Assembly: GCA_045652245.1 (NCBI GenBank)
Contig: JAZRTY010000022.1
Location: forward strand, 1-64,000
Direction of reading: 5' to 3'
Origin: SIG622 sp045652245
GTDB lineage: Bacteria > Bacillota > Clostridia > Oscillospirales > CAG-382
DNA: 64,000 nucleotides
The notes beneath the pieces are model-generated. The model was not told the origin of the DNA. It worked only from the letters and a program-made list of their open reading frames with translations, and made no database searches. Shown here one piece after another: positions 16,240 through 23,941 of this stretch. The position numbers and the translations under genes are program-made. The stretch's first letter is position 1. Each line of letters opens with the position of its first letter.

Positions 16240-17142
16240 ATGACGGGAACGATTTTCAATATACAGAAATTCTGTGTAAATGACGGACCGGGAATAAGGA
16301 CAACAGTGTTTTTCAAAGGTTGTCCTCTTGGTTGTATTTGGTGTCATAACCCCGAATCAAAAAGTGTAAAGCCGGAGCTTTTTTATCACGAGAAAAAATG
16401 CGTAAAATGTGGAAAATGTGCAAGTGTATGTGAATTTGGCGTACATAGTTTCAATGACGACGAGCATATTTTCAAACGCGAGCTTTGTACTGCTTGTGGA
16501 AAATGCGTGAAGGTTTGTCCTACACAGGCCCTTGAAATGTCAGGTTATGAAATAAGTGCAGATGATGTAATAAATGCAGTGCTGAAAGATAAAATATTCT
16601 ACGATAATTCCGGTGGAGGAATGACACTTTCGGGTGGTGAACCTATGATGCAGTACGAGTTTGCACTTGAACTTATGAAAAAAGCTAAAGAAAACGGACT
16701 TCATACCTGTATGGAAACCTGTGGTTTTGCACCGGAGGAGCATTATCGGGAAATTGCTGAATATACCGATATTTTTCTTTTCGATTATAAGGTAACAAAC
16801 CCCGAAAAGCATAAGGAATACACCGGAGTTACAAACGAAAAAATACTTTCAAATCTTAAAATGCTTGACTCGATGGTGAAATCAATCATCCTTCGTTGTC
16901 CGATTATTCCGACAATCAATGATGACAAAGAGCATCTTCAGACAATTTCAAAGGTAGCAAATTCGCTGAAAAATATAATTGAGATAAATATCGAACCATA
17001 TCATCCACTTGGAAAAGGGAAATCCGAGCTTCTCGGAAAGGACTATCCGTTATCACACCTTGATTTTGCAGGGCAAGAGGAAATAGCGCAGTGGATAGAA
17101 ACCGTAAAAAGCGGAACTTCTGTCCCGGTTTTAAAAGGGTAA
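16240..17142 (+). CDS. glycyl-radical enzyme activating protein (radical SAM)
   Basis: The 300-residue protein is a PFL-activase-type enzyme that abstracts hydrogen from a partner glycyl-radical enzyme. Radical SAM ligands are C28, C32 and C35 (GCPLGCIWCHNPES). An inserted two-cluster ferredoxin region (CVKCGKCASVC and CTACGKCVKVCP, about residues 55-110) is typical of activases for non-PFL partners such as choline, glycerol or HPA enzymes. GGGAG at 16227-16231 sets the ATG at 16240. No glycyl-radical enzyme gene is present in the window, so its target is encoded elsewhere. Confidence 0.9.
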   Translation: MTGTIFNIQKFCVNDGPGIRTTVFFKGCPLGCIWCHNPESKSVKPELFYHEKKCVKCGKCASVCEFGVHSFNDDEHIFKRELCTACGKCVKVCPTQALEMSGYEISADDVINAVLKDKIFYDNSGGGMTLSGGEPMMQYEFALELMKKAKENGLHTCMETCGFAPEEHYREIAEYTDIFLFDYKVTNPEKHKEYTGVTNEKILSNLKMLDSMVKSIILRCPIIPTINDDKEHLQTISKVANSLKNIIEINIEPYHPLGKGKSELLGKDYPLSHLDFAGQEEIAQWIETVKSGTSVPVLKG

Positions 17143-17151
17143 AAAATGAAA

Positions 17152-17197
17152 TGGGCTGTAACAAAACGAATTGTTACAGCCTTCAATTTTATTTTTT
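17152..17197. terminator. bidirectional terminator, activase/EamA
   Basis: GGCTGTAACAA (17154-17164) pairs with TTGTTACAGCC (17171-17181), then TTCAATTTTATTTTTT. It separates convergent genes. Confidence 0.8.
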
Positions 17198-18085
17198 CTT
17201 TTTCAAAAATTCAAGCTTCGTTTCGGATATTAAAAGTGCCACCATTACAAGGAAGAAACCGACAAAAATAATAGGGTCCTTCTTCTCGTCCGGGAAGAAT
17301 ATAAGTGAAAACATAACACCGAAAACCGATTCAAGGCTCAGCAGTATAGAGGCTGCCCCGGGACTTACATACTTCTGACCGATATTCTGAAGCAGAAGTG
17401 CTATGGTCGTTCCGAAAACAGAAAGGTAAGCAAGCATTACAAGATTATCGACGGGGATATTGGTAATGTCAAGGGGTTGTTTTGTAATTAAAGACGCCAC
17501 AAGACAGAATATCGAACAGTGGAAAAATTGCAGTATGGTAATTACTATCATATCCTTATCCCTTGCCGTACACCACACGGCAACTATGTGAGCAGCATAA
17601 AAGAATGCACCCAGAAGTGTCAGAGCATCACCTGCAACAATTGTGAGCTTTTCACCCTGCGAGGTGAGTGCCACCATACCGATACCGATAATACAGATAA
17701 AGGCTGCAATTACATTGTAGGCATCGGGACGCTTTTTTGTGACAAACCACATAAGAAACGGCACAAGTACACAGTAGCCTGCCGTCAGCATAGCGTTTTT
17801 ACCCGGTGTCGTATCTGCAAGACCTATTGTCTGGGAAAAGTACGCGCAGAAAAGACACAAACCGATAATTGCACCACTTGAAAAGTATTTTTTATTAAGA
17901 AGCTTCAGCTTTTTGTGGAATATTGCAGAAAGCAGCACCCAACCGACAGTAAAGCGAAAAAACAACAGCCAGCTCGGTGCCATTACACTGACGGTGTCCT
18001 TCATAAGCACAAAGGTACTGCCCCATATTATGGTTGCTGTAAGAATTGCAAGCTTTGCAAGCAGTGATATATGTGTAGTTTTCAA
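17189..18085 (-). CDS. EamA/DMT-superfamily transporter
   Basis: The 298-residue protein has about ten membrane helices in two EamA repeats. The first opens with ATIIWGSTFVLMKDTV, and the second contains VFGTTIALLLQNIGQKYVSPGAASILLSLES (partial match of the family pattern). These are metabolite or amino-acid exporters. The start codon is TTG at 18083-18085, supported by GGAGGAG five bases upstream and the lack of any nearby ATG. Substrate cannot be predicted from sequence. It ends against the glycyl-radical activase gene. Confidence 0.85.
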   Translation of the reverse strand: MKTTHISLLAKLAILTATIIWGSTFVLMKDTVSVMAPSWLLFFRFTVGWVLLSAIFHKKLKLLNKKYFSSGAIIGLCLFCAYFSQTIGLADTTPGKNAMLTAGYCVLVPFLMWFVTKKRPDAYNVIAAFICIIGIGMVALTSQGEKLTIVAGDALTLLGAFFYAAHIVAVWCTARDKDMIVITILQFFHCSIFCLVASLITKQPLDITNIPVDNLVMLAYLSVFGTTIALLLQNIGQKYVSPGAASILLSLESVFGVMFSLIFFPDEKKDPIIFVGFFLVMVALLISETKLEFLKKKK

Positions 18086-18193
18086 TTTCTCCTCCGAATG
18101 TTATAAAAACAGAATTTAATTTTGTCAACTACAAAATAATACACCAATTTGCAAATTTTGTCAAGTCTCTAATGGTTTATTATTTCATTAGTT

Positions 18194-18304
18194 TTAGTAC
18201 TCACGCAACACTCCTATTGGTGCCAATACAATAAATAATATACAGAAAATCACTCCGTCTACCCAACTTACATTGTTTTTATCCTTCTCATAATCAAATC
18301 CCAC
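18194..18304 (-). CDS. possible 36-residue membrane peptide
   Basis: A GTG-initiated frame (GTG at 18302-18304) encodes 36 residues with a charged N-terminus (GFDYEKDKNN) and one hydrophobic helix ending VLAPIGVLREY. The helix end resembles the LAP(L/I)G motif common in short Firmicute membrane proteins, and the adjacent small frame at 18318-18461 has a similar one. There is no strong ribosome site, so coding status is uncertain. Confidence 0.25.
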   Translation of the reverse strand: MGFDYEKDKNNVSWVDGVIFCILFIVLAPIGVLREY

Positions 18305-18317
18305 CTGTATTAGTATC

Positions 18318-18461
18318 TTACCACAACCACTTGCCGTTCTTCGGACTTCTCATACTTCCTTTTTTTCTTCCTTTTTTGGAATTGTCCGATAAAGGTGCAA
18401 GTATTAAACCTACAATTACAAGAAATATTACCGAGCCGACTTTAAGTAAAAAAATCCCCAT
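18318..18461 (-). CDS. possible 47-residue single-TM protein
   Basis: The frame starts at ATG 18461, with an AAAGGA site at about 18470-18475. It encodes a hydrophobic helix (GSVIFLVIVGLILAPLS) followed by a strongly basic tail (KKGRKKGSMRSPKNGKW). No family is recognised. It lies on the same strand as, and just downstream of, the 18500 gene, so co-transcription is possible. Confidence 0.35.
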   Translation of the reverse strand: MGIFLLKVGSVIFLVIVGLILAPLSDNSKKGRKKGSMRSPKNGKWLW

Positions 18462-18499
18462 AACTAAATTTTCCTTTCATTCTTTATATTCCTTAATTT

Positions 18500-18784
18500 T
18501 TAATGAGTACGAGCTTTCCTCTTTATAAACCTGTAATCATAAGCCTCCTCGGGAATGAAATCCACCTCTGTTCCACAGTACCCTTTTCCTTTGTCCTCGC
18601 CGAAAAGTCCTTCTCTTGTCATCTTATCAGAGTAATAATAAAGATAACTGTTAATATCTTTACGAAACCGTTTTACTTCCGAGCGTAGCTTTTTCATATC
18701 AGCCTTTATACGGGGTAAAAGCTTTTTTGCTTTTTCTTTGTAAATACCTTTGTCAAGAGAGTTGATTTTTACTACCTTTGTCAT
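18500..18784 (-). CDS. hypothetical protein, 94 residues
   Basis: A small basic, mainly helical protein (Lys/Arg-rich, about residues 8-50 coiled-coil-like, with a KADMKKLRSEVKRFRKDIN segment). The C-terminal part has YCGTEVDFIPEEAYDYRF. The family is not recognised. AAAGGAG precedes the ATG at 18784. It stands alone between two possible small membrane ORFs downstream and the 90-bp repeat upstream. Confidence 0.55.
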   Translation of the reverse strand: MTKVVKINSLDKGIYKEKAKKLLPRIKADMKKLRSEVKRFRKDINSYLYYYSDKMTREGLFGEDKGKGYCGTEVDFIPEEAYDYRFIKRKARTH

Positions 18785-18913
18785 TTTATCGTTCTCCTTT
18801 TTTCTTTTATCTCTTCCTCTTGACTGTATTGTACCATAAGTGGTGTGCCATAAAACTCCCTTTGAGTTTTAGTTGTGTACGATATAAGGGACACTTCGAC
18901 GGAGAACAAGTGG

Positions 18914-19003
18914 GTGCAACAAAATAATACAGAATGCACAATCTGAATCCCGAAGGTGTACGAGTGTACGTCGAGAGGTGAAGATTGTGTATAATACAAA
19001 AAA
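18914..19003. repeat. 90-bp dispersed intergenic repeat, copy 1
   Basis: Nearly identical to 22031-22120 (offset 3117; only a few differences, mostly in the first 25 bases). It contains inverted arms CACAATCT (18937-18944) and AGATTGTG (18982-18989), with CGAAGGTGTACGAGTGTACG between them. The copy lies downstream of the rpsR operon terminator. No coding capacity is seen. Confidence 0.85.
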
Positions 19004-19046
19004 TAAATAAAAAAACAAGGACTTCTGCATTAAATGCAAAAGTCCT
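19000..19046 (-). terminator. terminator of rpsF-ssb-rpsR operon
   Basis: AGGACTTCTGCAT (19018-19030) pairs with ATGCAAAAGTCCT (19034-19046) with one mismatch. On the minus strand a long U-rich tract follows. Confidence 0.8.
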
Positions 19047-19064
19047 GAATGTTTTATATTGAAA

Positions 19065-19307
19065 TTAGTCAGAGATATAAGGCATAATTGCGATATGTCT
19101 TGCTCTCTTGATAGCTACTGTGAGCTGTCTCTGATGCTTAGCGCAAGTACCTGTGATTCTACGAGGGAGAATTTTTGCTCTCTCGGATACACACTTGCGA
19201 AGTCTGTTTACATCTTTATAATCAATGTGTTCTACCTTATCCTGACAGAACTGACAAACTTTTTTCTTTTTACGCATCATCTTGAATTGTGGCTTCTGAG
19301 CGTCCAT
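19065..19307 (-). CDS. rpsR: 30S ribosomal protein S18
   Basis: The 80-residue basic ribosomal protein has family segments YKDVNRLRKCVSERAKILPRRITGTCAKHQRQLTVAIKRARHIA (partial). It carries a CQFC pair near residues 18-21 that with C39 and C55 would complete a zinc-binding form of S18. GGAGG lies 7 nt before the ATG. It is the last gene of the conserved rpsF-ssb-rpsR operon. Confidence 0.97.
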   Translation of the reverse strand: MDAQKPQFKMMRKKKKVCQFCQDKVEHIDYKDVNRLRKCVSERAKILPRRITGTCAKHQRQLTVAIKRARHIAIMPYISD

Positions 19308-19367
19308 GGAAAGTCCTCCTTTCGACTTACATTGTAGATTTTGGAACGATTAGCGAAACTGTTTTAA

Positions 19368-19811
19368 TCAGAATGGCAAATCGTCTTCGCCGACAACATC
19401 CTCGAAGTTTGTTTCCGGCATTTCCTTTTGCTGTGGCATCTCTGCACCACCGTAATAAACACCACCGTCAGGCTTTGTACCATTATCGGACTTTTTGCCG
19501 ACAAAAGTTACTTCATCAGCAACCACTTCGGTGAAATAGCGCTTCTGTCCGTTAGGGTCGGTATAATTTCTTGTCTGTAGTGCTCCACAAACAAGCATAG
19601 ACTGACCTTTTGTGAAGTATCTTGCAACAAACTCAGCCTGTTGTCTCCAGACAACGATATTGATAAAATCTGCCTGAACGGCATCATCGGGCTTTGCAAA
19701 TCTCCTCTGCACTGCAAGAGTAAATGTTGCAACAGATACACCACTTGGTGTTTTCTTAAGTTCCGGGTCGGCAGTAAGATTGCCGACAAGAATTACTTTG
19801 TTAAAGGCCAT
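19368..19811 (-). CDS. ssb: single-stranded DNA-binding protein
   Basis: The 147-residue SSB protects single-stranded DNA in replication and repair. It has an OB fold at residues 1-105 (MAFNKVILVGNLTADPELKK; FINIVVWRQQAEFVARYF), a flexible linker and the acidic tip DDLPF that binds partner proteins. It is the middle gene of the rpsF-ssb-rpsR operon with ordinary spacing to both neighbours. Confidence 0.97.
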   Translation of the reverse strand: MAFNKVILVGNLTADPELKKTPSGVSVATFTLAVQRRFAKPDDAVQADFINIVVWRQQAEFVARYFTKGQSMLVCGALQTRNYTDPNGQKRYFTEVVADEVTFVGKKSDNGTKPDGGVYYGGAEMPQQKEMPETNFEDVVGEDDLPF

Positions 19812-19842
19812 CTTTTTGTCCCATCCTTCCTTAAGTTACGGA

Positions 19843-20142
19843 TTACTTTTCGAGTGCAACAATAATAGAACGAAGAATACCGTCTGTAATGTTGTATACA
19901 CGGTCGAGCTCTGCAGGCACAGCCTTTTCTGAAGAGAAGTTTACGAGAACGTAGTAGCCCTCGGTATAATCTTCAATCGGATATGCGAGCTTTCTTTTGC
20001 CCCATTCATCGATGCTGTCAATAGTACCGCCATTGTTTGTTATAATACCTGTGAACTTTTCTACAAGCGCTTTTGTAGCCTCTTCTGTAAGTTCAGGGTT
20101 TATAACGAAAATGGTCTCATACTTTGCGATGATTTTTTCCAT
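19843..20142 (-). CDS. rpsF: 30S ribosomal protein S6
   Basis: A 99-residue protein with the S6 fold, recognisable by YETIFVINPELTEEATKALVEKF, the WGKRKLAYPIEDYTEGYYVL segment and the DGILRSIIV end. It pairs with S18 on the platform of the small subunit. It is the first gene of the operon, with an AGGAGGTG ribosome site. Its leader contains a hairpin that could be an autoregulatory site. Confidence 0.97.
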   Translation of the reverse strand: MEKIIAKYETIFVINPELTEEATKALVEKFTGIITNNGGTIDSIDEWGKRKLAYPIEDYTEGYYVLVNFSSEKAVPAELDRVYNITDGILRSIIVALEK

Positions 20143-20168
20143 TTTCTACACCTCCTTTCGGTCTATGA

Positions 20169-20188
20169 CCCGATGTCCACGCATCGGG
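20169..20188 (-). promoter_or_regulatory. leader hairpin of rpsF, possible S6:S18 site
   Basis: CCCGATG (20169-20175) pairs with CATCGGG (20182-20188) in the 83-nt leader, 12-25 nt before the ribosome site. S6:S18 leader binding sites are known in many bacteria, but the conserved loop sequence was not verified here. Confidence 0.35.
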
Positions 20189-20231
20189 TAAGGAGAAGTA
20201 TTGCCGATATTGCAACACTTTCCGAATAATC

Positions 20232-20260
20232 ATTTTACACCTTTTTCTTTGTTTTGTCAA
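20232..20260 (-). promoter_or_regulatory. consensus promoter of rpsF-ssb-rpsR
   Basis: On the minus strand TTGACA (complement of 20255-20260), 17-bp spacer, TAAAAT (complement of 20232-20237). The rest of the gap to 20403 shows nothing recognisable. Confidence 0.7.
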
Positions 20261-20403
20261 GTGTGTAACTGAAAGTTTACAATTTGTATAACTAAATAAG
20301 GCTTTTTTCTTGCCTGAAACGCACAAAAAACAGCGTATAAATTCGTAGAGATATTTAAAATACCAAATTTTTGAAAGTTTTGAAAAAATATTATTCAAAT
20401 TTG

Positions 20404-20432
20404 TTGATTTTTCTGTAAATATATGGTATAAT
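20404..20432 (+). promoter_or_regulatory. sigma-A promoter of putP
   Basis: TTGATT (20404-20409), 17-bp spacer, TATAAT (20427-20432). Confidence 0.65.
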
Positions 20433-20473
20433 TACCGTTAATATGAATTTTACAGTAAAAAGGAGTTCAAAAA

Positions 20474-22009
20474 ATGGATATTTTGGCATTTGTACTTTAT
20501 TTTGTATTGATGCTCGCTATTGGTATTTATTTCTTCGTAAGATCCAAAGTGGCAACTGAGAAGGATTATTTCCTTGGTGGCAGAGCAATGGGACCGTGGG
20601 TAACGGCAATGAGTGCGCAGGCATCTGATATGAGTGCGTGGCTTTTGATGGGCCTTCCCGGAAGTATATTGGCTTTCGGTTTTGGTCAGGCATGGATTGG
20701 TATAGGGCTTGCTATTGGTACGGCAGCAAACTGGATACTTGTAGCAAAGAGACTTCGTAAGTTTTCAAGGGCGTCGGGGGATGCTATTACACTTCCTCAG
20801 TACCTTTCAAACCGTTTTGTTTCAAAAAGTCATACATTAAGCGTTATTTGTGCAATTGTATTTCTTGTTTGCTTCACGATTTATGTTGCTTCTGCTTTTG
20901 TTGCAGGTGCAGATGTGTTTACAACACTTATTCCTGAGCTTGCACGTTCGCATGCGATGATTATCTTTGCAGCAATCGTGGTTGTTTATACCTTCCTTGG
21001 TGGATTTAACGCAGTTTGCTGGACTGACTTTTTCCAGGGACTTCTGATGCTTGCAGCCCTCCTGATTGTGCCTATTGTTGTAGGCTTTACAAGAGACCTT
21101 GAGCCTGCAGCACTTGCAACAGTATATCAGGGACCGAATGGAGAAGAATTCAAATTTGTAGCAAATTTCTTCAGCGCAAGCTGGAAAGATATTTTATCGG
21201 GACTTGGTTGGGGACTTGGTTATTTTGGTATGCCTCATATTATTGTAAGATTTATGGCAATCAAGAAGCCGTCAATGGTTAAAAAATCAGCTACTGTTGC
21301 AATCATCTGGGTTGTACTTTCTCTTGCAGCTACAATTGCAATTGCATACCTTGGAAGAATGTTTGTGTATTCAAACGGTACAGACCTTTCAGAGGTTCTT
21401 CTTGCAAAAGGTCAGCAGTCGCTAATCTTTGTAGAGCTTGCCCGTGACGTATTCCCTGCGTTTATTGCAGGTCTTTTGCTTGCAGCAATAATTGCAGCAT
21501 CAATGTCAACAGCAGATTCTCAGCTTCTTGTAGCAGCATCTTCTTTTGCAAGTGATCTTTACAAACCGATTATACGTAAAAAAGCTTCAAATAAAGAAAT
21601 GCTTTGGGTAAGCCGTCTGATTGTTCTTGTTATTGCAATTATCGCATACTTTATTGCAAGCAGCGAGGGGGATGCTGCTCAGGCTATTATGAACCTCGTT
21701 TCAAATGCATGGGGTATATTTGGTGCGGCGTTTGGTCCTGCGGTGTTGTTGTCACTTTTCTGGAAGCGTTTTACATACAAGGGTGCCGTTGCCGGTATTG
21801 TAGTTGGTGCTTTGGTTGATATGTTGTGGCTCTGGCTGCCTGTTTGCGGTGGTGCTACACTTACAGCGACAACAGGAATTTATGAAATTATCCCGGGATT
21901 TATAATTGGTGCAATTGCAGCAATAGTTGTAACGCTTATTGACAAAAAGCCTTCGGCTGAGGTTGAGGCAATTTTTGAGCAGGCTACCAATAAGGCGATA
22001 GATGACTGA
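20474..22009 (+). CDS. putP: sodium/proline symporter
   Basis: The 511-residue SSS-family symporter has about 13 membrane helices. The signature segments are KDYFLGGRAMGPWVTAMSAQ, ASDMSAWLLMGLPG, FLGGFNAVCWTDFFQG and the IAASMSTADSQLLVAASSF region that holds Na+-ligand Ser/Thr residues. It matches PutP in length and motifs, so proline uptake is likely, though related substrates are possible. AAGGAG precedes the ATG. It is transcribed alone. Confidence 0.92.
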   Translation: MDILAFVLYFVLMLAIGIYFFVRSKVATEKDYFLGGRAMGPWVTAMSAQASDMSAWLLMGLPGSILAFGFGQAWIGIGLAIGTAANWILVAKRLRKFSRASGDAITLPQYLSNRFVSKSHTLSVICAIVFLVCFTIYVASAFVAGADVFTTLIPELARSHAMIIFAAIVVVYTFLGGFNAVCWTDFFQGLLMLAALLIVPIVVGFTRDLEPAALATVYQGPNGEEFKFVANFFSASWKDILSGLGWGLGYFGMPHIIVRFMAIKKPSMVKKSATVAIIWVVLSLAATIAIAYLGRMFVYSNGTDLSEVLLAKGQQSLIFVELARDVFPAFIAGLLLAAIIAASMSTADSQLLVAASSFASDLYKPIIRKKASNKEMLWVSRLIVLVIAIIAYFIASSEGDAAQAIMNLVSNAWGIFGAAFGPAVLLSLFWKRFTYKGAVAGIVVGALVDMLWLWLPVCGGATLTATTGIYEIIPGFIIGAIAAIVVTLIDKKPSAEVEAIFEQATNKAIDD

Positions 22010-22030
22010 TTAAATTTATTAAATTAGGGC

Positions 22031-22120
22031 TTGTAGCAAAATAGTGCAGAATGCACAATCTGAATTCCGAAGGTGTACGAGTGTACGTCGAGAGGTGAAG
22101 ATTGTGTATAATACAAAAAA
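22031..22120. repeat. 90-bp dispersed intergenic repeat, copy 2
   Basis: The second copy of the element at 18914-19003, in the same orientation and just after putP. The inverted arms CACAATCT/AGATTGTG and the CCGAAGGTGTACGAGTGTACG core are conserved exactly. Confidence 0.85.
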
Positions 22121-22139
22121 ATTAAATATATAGATAAAG

Positions 22140-22170
22140 AAAAACGGCTTTTCAGCCGTTTTTCCGTTTT
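22140..22170 (+). terminator. terminator of putP
   Basis: AAAAACGGCT (22140-22149) pairs with AGCCGTTTTT (22154-22163), followed by CCGTTTT. The 90-bp repeat lies between putP and this hairpin. Confidence 0.75.
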
Positions 22171-22238
22171 GTATAAAGGAAGCTATGCGATGATGATTGC
22201 ATACTTTAAAAGAGGTTAGCCGATAGCAGACAGTAAGG

Positions 22239-22278
22239 ATATAAATATCCCCCCGATGAAACGGGGGGATATTTATAT
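22239..22278 (-). terminator. hairpin after APC permease gene
   Basis: ATAAATATCCCCCC (22241-22254) pairs perfectly with GGGGGGATATTTAT (22263-22276). The U-tract is weak on the minus strand. Confidence 0.6.
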
Positions 22279-22285
22279 ATATAAT

Positions 22286-23725
22286 TTATGCTTTCGTCTT
22301 ACCGTTTTTAAAGAAATGTCCTACAATCATAAATACTGCAAATACTATAATGTAGAACAGCGTTCCCCACTTGTGAGAGTAAATGGTTGCAAATACCATA
22401 AACAAAGAACCGAGGATTGCCAGAATCGGCATTACGATTCTCTTAACAGGAGAAAATTCCTTGAAGCTCAGCATCTTTATAAAGATTGGAAGATAAAGCG
22501 CATAAACTGTAACAATCGGAATTTCCGATGAGTCAAAGCCGAACCAGTTAACTGAAATTGTACCTGCTTCTGCGTTGAGAGTACCAATTGTACGAATCAG
22601 CGCATTTGCAGTTTCGGCGTCATAGGTAACTGTGAAAATGCCGCCGAGGTTTGCACAGAAGAAATAGAAAAGCCATGCAGCAGTAACAAAAAGTCCGAAT
22701 ATAGCTGAGTTTGTCGGCATGTTTGTTTTAGGATCAACCACCGAGAAAATGTCAGGTCTCGGGCCCTGATTTCTTGCAGAAAGTGCATAAAGTCCTCGTG
22801 TAGTACCGAGCATAAGTCCGTTAAGAGTACTGATACAGGAAATTGCAATAAATATATTCAGAATTGTACCGAAAACATTTCCGAAAATGTTGTAGAAAGC
22901 AATTGTTGCACCGTCAGTCTGAAGTGACTGTACAGAAGCACCACCTGCAACACCTATGTAATAAGCGATATAAACTATCATAATAATTGCAGTACCGAGT
23001 GTAAGTGCTATCGGAAGATTCTTCTTTGCATCCTTGATTTCGGCATTTATTGAGGTTGCGATAATCCAGCCTTCATATGCGAAAACTGTGGCAACGCTTG
23101 CGCCGAAAAGTGCTTCCATGCCACTGTTGCTTCCGGTTGCAAAGTTAGAAATAAGAAGTGGTGCCGCAGCTCCCTCCGGAGTGAATACAAGACCGTAGAC
23201 TGTCCCCACAACCGCCATAATTGAAAGGGGTATGAGCTTTATAATTGTAGTTGAAACCTGGAATTTACCTGCAAGGATGGGGGACAGAGTGTTCAATGCA
23301 TATGCAAAAACAAGATAGAAGCCTGCAAGGGCAAGACAGGTGTTTGTAGTAGGATCTGCCTGTCCGAAGATAACAAGAGTGTATCTTGCAGAAACCCAGG
23401 CAAGAACAGATGTCATTGCAGGGTAGTAGATTGTAGTTACAAACCAGCCGATGTAGTAAGCATACTTGCTTCCGCAGGTAGCCTCGGCGTAGTCTACAAG
23501 ACCGTTTACTTTTTCATACTTTGTTGCCATTGTAGCAAAACAAAACGCACAGACAATCATAACAATACCACCGATTACCCATGCGAGGATACCGAGCGGC
23601 ATATTTCCGTTTGTTATGTTGAGTACATTTTGCGCTTTGAAAAATACACCACTGCCGATTACTATTCCGACAACCATCGCAATGGCAGTCAACAGCCCGT
23701 ACTTTTTGGTCAGTTCATTTCCCAT
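22286..23725 (-). CDS. APC-family amino acid permease
   Basis: The 479-residue protein has about 12-13 membrane helices. The APC signature is at helix 1 (GLLTAIAMVVGIVIGSGVFF) and in ATVFAYEGWIIATSINAEIKDAKKNLP, which matches the conserved consensus segment of amino acid permeases. The substrate is not predictable. GAAGGAG precedes the ATG. Its 79-nt leader contains two hairpins with interchangeable arms, pointing to RNA-level control. Confidence 0.9.
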   Translation of the reverse strand: MGNELTKKYGLLTAIAMVVGIVIGSGVFFKAQNVLNITNGNMPLGILAWVIGGIVMIVCAFCFATMATKYEKVNGLVDYAEATCGSKYAYYIGWFVTTIYYPAMTSVLAWVSARYTLVIFGQADPTTNTCLALAGFYLVFAYALNTLSPILAGKFQVSTTIIKLIPLSIMAVVGTVYGLVFTPEGAAAPLLISNFATGSNSGMEALFGASVATVFAYEGWIIATSINAEIKDAKKNLPIALTLGTAIIMIVYIAYYIGVAGGASVQSLQTDGATIAFYNIFGNVFGTILNIFIAISCISTLNGLMLGTTRGLYALSARNQGPRPDIFSVVDPKTNMPTNSAIFGLFVTAAWLFYFFCANLGGIFTVTYDAETANALIRTIGTLNAEAGTISVNWFGFDSSEIPIVTVYALYLPIFIKMLSFKEFSPVKRIVMPILAILGSLFMVFATIYSHKWGTLFYIIVFAVFMIVGHFFKNGKTKA

Positions 23726-23747
23726 AATTTTTCTCCTTCGTTTTTCG

Positions 23748-23798
23748 CCACCCTGCAGGGTGGTATTTTTATATTGAAAACACCCTACATTAAGGGTG
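23748..23798 (-). promoter_or_regulatory. twin-hairpin leader of APC permease
   Basis: On the transcript, CACCCT/AGGGTG (23781-23786 and 23793-23798) forms a first hairpin at the 5' end. CCACCCTGCAGGGTGG (23748-23763) forms a second palindromic one that ends near the ribosome site. The 3' arm of the first can equally pair with the 5' arm of the second, giving two exclusive folds. Confidence 0.4.
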
Positions 23799-23810
23799 CT
23801 CTCTCCGACT

Positions 23811-23839
23811 ATTATGCCATAATTTTAAAAATATGTCAA
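23811..23839 (-). promoter_or_regulatory. sigma-A promoter of APC permease
   Basis: On the minus strand TTGACA (complement of 23834-23839), 17-bp spacer, CATAAT (complement of 23811-23816). Transcription would start near 23804, just before the first leader hairpin. Confidence 0.65.
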
Positions 23840-23941
23840 GATTTTTTTAAAAATACAGAAAATTTTGTCGTTTTGTTCCTGTTTTCCAAAAAACTTAACG
23901 AAATCTATATATAAATAAATATGTACGACTTTGCAGTTTCC

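Noticed and set aside
18914..19003. Repeat as tRNA-like or CRISPR repeat
   Set aside because: Only two copies are separated by 3 kb, with no spacers and no cas genes.
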